Source of the DNA: Leisingera sp. SS27 | GTDB lineage: Bacteria; Pseudomonadota; Alphaproteobacteria; Rhodobacterales; Rhodobacteraceae | Direction of reading: 5' to 3' | DNA: 64,000 nucleotides | Assembly (NCBI RefSeq): GCF_028368855.1 | Contig: NZ_JAQNCY010000017.1 | Location: forward strand, 1-64,000 | Part shown: piece by piece, positions 59,154 through 64,000 of the stretch | How the letters are laid out: every line of letters begins with the position of its first letter | Numbering within the stretch: position 1 is the first letter of the stretch | Translations under genes and position numbers: made by a program | Notes under the pieces: generated by a model | What the model was told of the DNA's origin: nothing | What the model saw: only the letters and a program-made list of their open reading frames with translations | Database searches by the model: none

Positions 59154-61100
59154 ATGGCCCAAATCTCTCTCACTTTCCCCGATGGCAATGCACGATCCTA
59201 CGACGCAGGTATAACCCCTGCGCAGGTGGCTGCCGGCATCTCGACCTCGCTGGCCAAGAAGGCCATCTCCGCCACCGTCAACGATCAGCACTGGGACCTG
59301 CAGTGGCCAATCGAAGGCGACGCCACCATCGCCATCCACACCATGAAGGATGAGGTCCAGGCCAATGAGCTGATCCGCCACGACCTGGCACACGTCATGG
59401 CGCGCGCGGTGCAGGAAATCTGGCCCGACACCAAGGTCACCATCGGCCCGGTGATCGAAAACGGCTGGTACTACGACTTCGACCGCGCAGAGCCCTTCAC
59501 CCCCGAAGACCTTGGCGCCATCGAGAAAAAGATGAAGGAAATCATCAACAAGCGTGATGAGGTCCGCACCGAGGTGTGGGAACGCGACCGCGCGATCCAG
59601 CATTACACCGACAACAATGAGCCCTATAAGGTCGAGCTGATCGAGAGCATCCCCGGTGATGAGCCGCTGCGGATGTACTGGCACGGCGACTGGCAGGACC
59701 TCTGCCGCGGCCCGCACCTGCAGCACACCGGCCAGCTGCCGGGTGATGCATTCAAGCTGATGAGCATCGCAGGCGCCTACTGGCGCGGCGACAGCTCCCG
59801 CGCGATGCTGCAGCGGGTTTACGGCGTTGCCTTCACCGGCAAGGAAAAGCTGAAAGCACATCTCCACATGCTGGAAGAGGCCGCCAAGCGCGACCACCGC
59901 AAACTGGGCCGCGAAATGGACCTGTTCCACATGCAGGAAGAGGCACCGGGCCAGATCTTCTGGCACTCGAACGGCTGGACCGTCTACACCCAGCTGCAGG
60001 ACTACATGCGCCGCCAGCAGCGCAAGGGCGGCTATGTCGAGGTGAACACCCCGCAGGTCGTCGACCGCAAACTGTGGGAGGCCTCGGGCCACTGGGACAA
60101 ATACCAGGAGAACATGTTCATCGTCGAAGTGGACGAGGAGCACGCCCGCGAAAAGGCGGTGAACGCGCTGAAGCCGATGAACTGCCCCTGCCACGTGCAG
60201 ATCTTCAACCAGGGCCTCAAATCCTACCGCGACCTGCCGCTGCGTATGGCCGAGTTCGGCTCCTGCAACCGGTATGAGCCCTCGGGCGCGCTGCACGGCA
60301 TCATGCGGGTGCGCGGCTTTACCCAGGACGACGGCCACATCTTCTGCGCCGAGGATCAGATCGAATCCGAGACCGCGGAGTTCATCGGCTTCCTGTCAAA
60401 GATCTACAAGGATCTGGGCTTTGAGAAGTTCTCGGTCAAATTCTCCGACCGTCCGGACACCCGCGCCGGTTCCGATGAGGTCTGGGACAAGGCAGAGGCC
60501 GCGCTTCTCTCCGCCACCCGCGCCGCCGGGATCGAGCCGGAACTGAACCCGGGCGAAGGCGCCTTTTACGGGCCCAAGCTGGAATTCGTTCTGACCGACG
60601 CCATCGGCCGCGACTGGCAGTGCGGCACCCACCAGGTGGACTTCGTGCTGCCGGAACGCCTGGACGCCACCTATATCGGCGCCGACGGTGCCAAGCACCG
60701 CCCGGTCATGCTGCACCGCGCCACCCTCGGCTCCTTTGAGCGTTTCATCGGCATCCTGATCGAGGAACACGCCGGCAAGCTGCCGTTCTGGCTGGCGCCG
60801 CGCCAGGTGGTGGTCGCCTCGATCACCTCCGACGCAGATGACTATGTGCAGGAGGTCGTGGCCGAGCTGAAGAAAGCAGGCGTGCGCGCCGAGGCCGACA
60901 TCCGCAACGAGAAGATCAACTACAAGGTCCGCGAACATTCCGTGGGCAAGGTTCCGGTCATTCTCGCCGTCGGCCACCGCGAGGTGGAGGAGCGTACCGT
61001 CTCTGTCCGCCGTCTTGGCGAAAAACAGACCAAGGTGGAGAGCCTCGAAAATGTTACAAAGGCACTGGCGGTGGAAGCCACCCCGCCGGACCTTCTGTAA
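59154..61100 (+). CDS. thrS: Threonyl-tRNA synthetase
   Basis: ThrS charges tRNA-Thr and edits serine. The 648-residue product has an N-terminal TGS domain (1-62), the second-additional editing domain with [11 protein letters not shown] near 75, the class II core ([18 protein letters not shown] near 260, then [10 protein letters not shown] near 342 with the zinc cysteine) and an anticodon-binding domain from about 545. The ATG at 59154 begins the TGS domain; a longer frame extends upstream but has no support. The 280-bp gap before it is AT-rich in part and holds no clear T-box. Confidence 0.96.
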   Translation: MAQISLTFPDGNARSYDAGITPAQVAAGISTSLAKKAISATVNDQHWDLQWPIEGDATIAIHTMKDEVQANELIRHDLAHVMARAVQEIWPDTKVTIGPVIENGWYYDFDRAEPFTPEDLGAIEKKMKEIINKRDEVRTEVWERDRAIQHYTDNNEPYKVELIESIPGDEPLRMYWHGDWQDLCRGPHLQHTGQLPGDAFKLMSIAGAYWRGDSSRAMLQRVYGVAFTGKEKLKAHLHMLEEAAKRDHRKLGREMDLFHMQEEAPGQIFWHSNGWTVYTQLQDYMRRQQRKGGYVEVNTPQVVDRKLWEASGHWDKYQENMFIVEVDEEHAREKAVNALKPMNCPCHVQIFNQGLKSYRDLPLRMAEFGSCNRYEPSGALHGIMRVRGFTQDDGHIFCAEDQIESETAEFIGFLSKIYKDLGFEKFSVKFSDRPDTRAGSDEVWDKAEAALLSATRAAGIEPELNPGEGAFYGPKLEFVLTDAIGRDWQCGTHQVDFVLPERLDATYIGADGAKHRPVMLHRATLGSFERFIGILIEEHAGKLPFWLAPRQVVVASITSDADDYVQEVVAELKKAGVRAEADIRNEKINYKVREHSVGKVPVILAVGHREVEERTVSVRRLGEKQTKVESLENVTKALAVEATPPDLL

Positions 61101-61125
61101 CATTCCGTCCCGAAAACAGCATCAG

Positions 61126-61149
61126 CGGCCCCCATCCGGGGGCCGTTTT
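61126..61149 (+). terminator. Intrinsic terminator of thrS
   Basis: CGGCCCCC pairs with GGGGGCCG around ATCC and is followed by TTTT, 25 bases after the thrS stop. Confidence 0.92.
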
Positions 61150-61200
61150 GTTTCAAAATCCGGTAAAACCCCGCGATTTCAGCTCTTTGCGCTGCAATCC

Positions 61201-61232
61201 TGTCTCACATACGCTGACGCAGACGTGAGACA
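61201..61232. promoter_or_regulatory. Inverted repeat upstream of the bufferin operon
   Basis: TGTCTCAC (61201-61208) and GTGAGACA (61225-61232) form perfect 8-bp arms 16 bases apart, about 90 bases before bufA. It is the only strong symmetric site in the gap after the thrS terminator and may bind the operon's regulator. Confidence 0.5.
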
Positions 61233-61321
61233 CGGCCTCGTGACTTAAATTCCTGAAAACCTCGGGTTAGTGTTTTCCTGTCAACACGACACCGCACGTT
61301 AAACCGAAAGGAATTCACGAG

Positions 61322-61627
61322 ATGTCGACCACCGCAAAATCCCTGGCCGTTGCCAGCGCCGTTGCCGCCGCTCTGACCGCAGCTTCGACCATCCCCGCTG
61401 CTGCTGCCACCAAGGAAAAATGCTACGGCGTTTCGCTGGCAGGCCAGAACGACTGCGCCGCCGGCCCCGGCACCACCTGCGCAGGCACCTCGACCACCGA
61501 CTACCAGGGCAACGCCTGGACTCTGGTTGACGCAGGCACCTGCGAAGGCATGGAACTGCCGGCAATGGCAGACGGCACTGAGCGCAAGGGCTCGCTGGAG
61601 CCGCTGGAGCGCGACCTGCCGGCATAA
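61322..61627 (+). CDS. bufA: Bufferin-type RiPP precursor (DUF2282)
   Basis: The 101-residue protein has a Sec signal peptide (about residues 1-29, alanine-rich, cleavage near AAAA-TKEK). The mature part carries four cysteines (Cys34, 45, 53 and 74) in [24 protein letters not shown] and AGTCEGM. This matches DUF2282/BufA1 precursors, whose cysteines are oxidised by an MNIO enzyme so the peptide can bind copper in the periplasm. An AAAGGA site precedes the ATG. A terminator-like hairpin follows and would leave this gene more abundant than those downstream. Confidence 0.88.
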   Translation: MSTTAKSLAVASAVAAALTAASTIPAAAATKEKCYGVSLAGQNDCAAGPGTTCAGTSTTDYQGNAWTLVDAGTCEGMELPAMADGTERKGSLEPLERDLPA

Positions 61628-61643
61628 GACCGGCTTGATTTCC

Positions 61644-61673
61644 GGGGCGGGAGTGTCAATTCCCGCCCCTTTT
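61644..61673 (+). terminator. Hairpin with T-tract between bufA and bufB
   Basis: GGGGCGGGA (61644-61652) pairs perfectly with TCCCGCCCC (61661-61669) and is followed by TTTT. This is a full intrinsic-terminator pattern inside the operon, likely a partial terminator. Confidence 0.8.
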
Positions 61674-61696
61674 GCACCCGGACTACAGGATACGCC

Positions 61697-62551
61697 ATGC
61701 TTGACTCTGCTGCACGTGACAGGCTGCCCGCCGCCCCCGGGGTCGGATACAAGCCGCAGCATTTCGCCCAGATCACCGCCGATCCGGGCAGCGTCAAATG
61801 GCTGGAAATCCACGCCGAGAACTACATGGGCGACGGCGGACGTCCAATTGCACAGCTGCGCCATCTGTCTGAAAAATTCGCAATGTCGGTGCATGGCGTC
61901 GGCCTGTCGATCGGCGGCGAAGGTCCTCTGGATACGGATCACCTTGCCCGGCTCAAGCATCTGGTGGGCTGGCTGAACCCTGCCAGCTTCTCTGAACATC
62001 TGGCCTGGTCCACCCACGACAGTCATTTCTACAACGACCTGCTGCCGCTGCCGTACACGGACACCAGCCTGCAGCGGATCTGCGATCACATCAACGAAGT
62101 GCAGGACACCATCGGCCGCCGGATGCTGCTGGAAAACCCCTCCAGCTACCTCGCCTTCGCCGAGAGCACCTGGTCCGAGCCTGAGTTCCTGGCCGAAATC
62201 TCCCGCCGCACCGGCTGCGGGCTGCTGCTGGACGTGAACAACGTCTTTGTCTCCGCCACCAACCTCGACTTCTCGCCGCAGGGCTACATCGACGCTTTCC
62301 CGCTGGACAAGGTCGGCGAGATCCACCTTGGCGGCCACGACGAGGATGAGGACGACCACGGCCGCCCCTTGCTGATCGACAGCCACGGGCGCGAGGTGGT
62401 GGACCCGGTCTGGGCGCTCTTGGATTACACGCTGGCAAAATCCGGCCCCAAGCCGGTGCTGATCGAATGGGACAACGACGTGCCGGACTGGCCGGTGCTG
62501 GAGGCAGAGGCCGCCCGCGCCGCAACCGCGCTGGAGCGCGTCCCGGCATGA
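61697..62551 (+). CDS. bufB: MNIO (DUF692) enzyme, bufferin maturase
   Basis: MNIO enzymes use two or three irons and O2 to modify cysteines of a precursor peptide. The 284-residue product is a TIM-barrel protein with candidate iron ligands: E37, H39 and E41 in LEIHAENY, H66 in HGVGLSIGG, E100-H101 in SEHLAWS, E146 in LLENPSSYL, D179 in LLLDVNN, H210 and H214 in EIHLGGHDED, and E258 in VLIEWDN. The fit with the family is clear. It follows bufA by 69 bases and overlaps the BufC ATG by 4 bases. Confidence 0.9.
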   Translation: MLDSAARDRLPAAPGVGYKPQHFAQITADPGSVKWLEIHAENYMGDGGRPIAQLRHLSEKFAMSVHGVGLSIGGEGPLDTDHLARLKHLVGWLNPASFSEHLAWSTHDSHFYNDLLPLPYTDTSLQRICDHINEVQDTIGRRMLLENPSSYLAFAESTWSEPEFLAEISRRTGCGLLLDVNNVFVSATNLDFSPQGYIDAFPLDKVGEIHLGGHDEDEDDHGRPLLIDSHGREVVDPVWALLDYTLAKSGPKPVLIEWDNDVPDWPVLEAEAARAATALERVPA

Positions 62552-63303
62552 GCGTCAGCCAGACAGAGTTCACCCGCGCCATGATGGATGCGGGCCAGCC
62601 GGTGCCGGACGGTCTGATCGACCATCAGGACCAGCCCGCCGGGCGCCGTTTCAGTGTCTACCGAAACAATGTCGCCGTCTCCCTGACAGAGGCCATGCAC
62701 AGTGCATTTCCGGTGATTGCCAAGCTTCTGGGCAAACAGAACATGGATGGTCTGGCAGGCATCTACCTGCGCCAGCATCCACCCTCGTCACCGCTGATGA
62801 TGTTCTACGGCGAACACTTCCCCGCCTTCCTGGAAGGCATGGAGCAGCTCCAGCATCTGGGTTACCTCGGCGATGAGGCCCGACTGGAGCTGGCCCTGCG
62901 CCGCGCCTACCACGCTGCCGATGCCGCGCCAATTACGCCTGACGCGCTTGGCGCGCTGACGCCGGATCAGTTGATGAACACACGGCTGACGCTGGCGCCC
63001 GCAGTGCAGGTCATCTGTTCACCTTGGCCCATCCACGCCATCTGGCGCTTCAACACCAAAGACGGCGCGTCCAAGCCCGAGGCCCGGGCCGAGGATGTGC
63101 TGGTCACCCGCCCGGAATTCGACCCCATTCCCCAGATTCTGCCGCCCGGCGGTGCCATCTGGATCCGCGCCCTGATGCAGGGCGCCACCATCGGCGAAGC
63201 GCTGGAACAGGCCGCCGCCGCAGACGAAACTTTCGACCTGGGTGCCACGCTGGCCCTGCTGTTGCAGGGCGGCGCGATCACCGGATTGGACAGCAAAGGG
63301 TAA
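62548..63303 (+). CDS. bufC: BufC-type partner protein (DUF2063)
   Basis: The 251-residue protein has an N-terminal DUF2063 (HvfC/BufC) domain. RRFSVYRNNVAVSLTEAMHS lies near 33-52, followed by FPVIAKLLGKQNMDGLAGIY and the helix-rich core up to about 95; a second domain follows. In related operons it is thought to help the MNIO enzyme recognise the precursor. Its ATG overlaps the bufB stop (ATGA), so the two are translationally coupled. Confidence 0.87.
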   Translation: MSVSQTEFTRAMMDAGQPVPDGLIDHQDQPAGRRFSVYRNNVAVSLTEAMHSAFPVIAKLLGKQNMDGLAGIYLRQHPPSSPLMMFYGEHFPAFLEGMEQLQHLGYLGDEARLELALRRAYHAADAAPITPDALGALTPDQLMNTRLTLAPAVQVICSPWPIHAIWRFNTKDGASKPEARAEDVLVTRPEFDPIPQILPPGGAIWIRALMQGATIGEALEQAAAADETFDLGATLALLLQGGAITGLDSKG

Positions 63304-63307
63304 ATCC

Positions 63308-63871
63308 ATGCACGCACTTGTCTCCATTCACGACGCCGTCTTCCGCCAGGTGGAAAGGGCCGGCAACTGGCTGCTGCCTCTGGCCGCACGCTTTGTCTTT
63401 GCCTCCACCCTGCTTCTCTACTTCTGGAACTCCGGCCTGACCAAGCTGGGCGATGGCATTCTCGGCCTGTTCAGCCCCTCGATCGGCGCCTACAGCCAGA
63501 TCTTCCCGAAACAGCTGGAGGCGGTGGGCTATGACGTCTCCCAGTTCGGGCTGTTCCAGACACTGGTGGTTCTGGCCGGCACCTACGCCGAGTTCATCCT
63601 GCCGCTGCTGATCGTGATCGGCCTGTTGACCCGTCTCGCCTCGCTGGGCATGATCGGCTTTGTCATCGTGCAATCGCTGACCGACATCTACGGCCACGGT
63701 GCGACAGATGACAAAACCCTTGGCGCGCTGTTTGACCGCTTCCCCGACGCGGTGATCCTGGACCAGCGGCTGTTCTGGGTTTTCCTTCTGGCGGTTCTGG
63801 TGGTCAAAGGCGCAGGCGCGCTCTCCGTGGACGCCCTGCTGCGCAACCGGATGGAACCGGCCATCGCCTGA
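63308..63871 (+). CDS. DoxX family membrane protein
   Basis: The 187-residue protein has four hydrophobic helices (near 25-45, 75-105, 110-130 and 155-175) with LLPLAARFVFASTLLLYFWN at its start and FILPLLIVIGLLTRLASLGM in the middle, typical of DoxX proteins. DoxX genes often close bufferin-type operons, perhaps for electron or redox balance at the membrane; the function is not known. It starts 4 bases after bufC, at the ATG at 63308. Confidence 0.86.
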   Translation: MHALVSIHDAVFRQVERAGNWLLPLAARFVFASTLLLYFWNSGLTKLGDGILGLFSPSIGAYSQIFPKQLEAVGYDVSQFGLFQTLVVLAGTYAEFILPLLIVIGLLTRLASLGMIGFVIVQSLTDIYGHGATDDKTLGALFDRFPDAVILDQRLFWVFLLAVLVVKGAGALSVDALLRNRMEPAIA

Positions 63872-63891
63872 CACCGCCAATTGTCAAACGC

Positions 63892-63924
63892 AAAAGGCGC
63901 CCTGCCCGGCAGCGGCGCCTTTTT
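63892..63924. terminator. Terminator of the bufferin operon
   Basis: AAAAGGCGCC (63892-63901) pairs with GGCGCCTTTT (63914-63923), with an A-run on the left and T5 on the right. It works for the bufferin operon and, in reverse, for the convergent gene at the window end. Confidence 0.88.
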
Positions 63925-63943
63925 CATGTGGTTTTAAGATGGA

Positions 63944-64000
63944 TCAGAAATGCGCCTTGGGCTCATCCGGCTTACCCGCCGCCAGCGCCATCAGACCGCC
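63944..64000 (-). CDS. C-terminal end of an unidentified protein (partial)
   Basis: On the minus strand the last 18 codons read GGLMALAAGKPDEPKAHF and then TGA at 63946-63944. The frame runs to the window edge, and a bidirectional terminator follows its stop, which supports a real gene. The tail is too short to name. Confidence 0.5.
   Translation of the reverse strand, partial: GGLMALAAGKPDEPKAHF

Noticed and set aside
61187-61215. A sigma-70 promoter TTGCGC-N17-TACGCT before bufA
   Set aside because: Only three of six bases match in each element; too weak to list as a feature.
1-64000. CRISPR arrays, insertion sequences, prophage or phage-defence islands
   Set aside because: I found no regularly spaced direct repeats, transposases, integrases or phage structural genes; the window looks like ordinary chromosome.

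Overview
The window is about 63-64% GC, densely coded, and carries a gene set typical of a marine Rhodobacteraceae bacterium of the Roseobacter group, probably near Leisingera, Phaeobacter or Ruegeria. The taxonomic call rests on the mix of genes and on protein sequence impressions, not on a search. I see no prophage, insertion sequence, CRISPR array or rRNA, so this looks like chromosomal backbone with small accessory modules.

Region by region. 0-4 kb: the end of glyA, an RNA 2'-phosphotransferase (kptA), and a TetR-PspA-YiaA/B membrane-stress module with four copies of one palindromic operator. 4-7 kb: a sterol-desaturase-like di-iron membrane enzyme, a class II aldolase and a divergent LysR regulator with a perfect operator palindrome. 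7.2-9.5 kb: a queCDEF operon for queuosine precursor (preQ1) synthesis behind a preQ1-I riboswitch. 9.7-12.1 kb: a GNAT-like protein convergent with an HTH/PAS-like regulator, tRNA-Leu(UAA) and a TPR protein. 12.2-17.6 kb: a PutR-type Lrp regulator and divergent putA, a rhomboid protease and a GFA-family protein. 17.7-22.8 kb: SuhB-like phosphatase, an MDR oxidoreductase, MetR/metF, a thioesterase and a DUF2867 protein. 22.9-30 kb: a DUF2235 hydrolase overlapping an orphan CoxL-like molybdoenzyme subunit, ornithine decarboxylase with a divergent Lrp regulator, and a second LysR/desaturase pair. 30.3-35.6 kb: valS and a TerB-TerB-PhnD-like cassette. 35.7-45.4 kb: an amino-acid-type ABC transporter followed by two glutamine-synthetase-like ligases, a class I amidotransferase and an FAD amine oxidoreductase. 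This resembles the gamma-glutamyl-polyamine (Puu) pathway, and a DegT-type aminotransferase follows it. 46.4-53.8 kb: the polyhydroxyalkanoate locus (phaR, phaP, phaC, divergent phaZ), with an epimerase and a cyclase-TPR gene lying between phaR and phaP. 53.8-58.9 kb: small hydrolases, a VOC protein and a DUF4105 membrane protein. 59.2-61.1 kb: thrS. 61.3-63.9 kb: a bufferin-type RiPP operon.

The most distinctive system is the last one. A Sec-exported, four-cysteine DUF2282 precursor (BufA) is followed by a terminator-like hairpin, then an MNIO (DUF692) maturase (BufB), a DUF2063 partner (BufC) and a DoxX-family membrane protein. Bufferins have recently been described as copper-binding modified peptides, so the class is known; the control signals and core sequence here are what merit checking. 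Other notable regulatory features are the TGAAC-N3-GTTCA operators, the CTGC-N3-GCAG PhaR-like boxes at phaP and phaC/phaZ, and a TTTGATCAAA palindrome shared by two units of the polyamine cluster.
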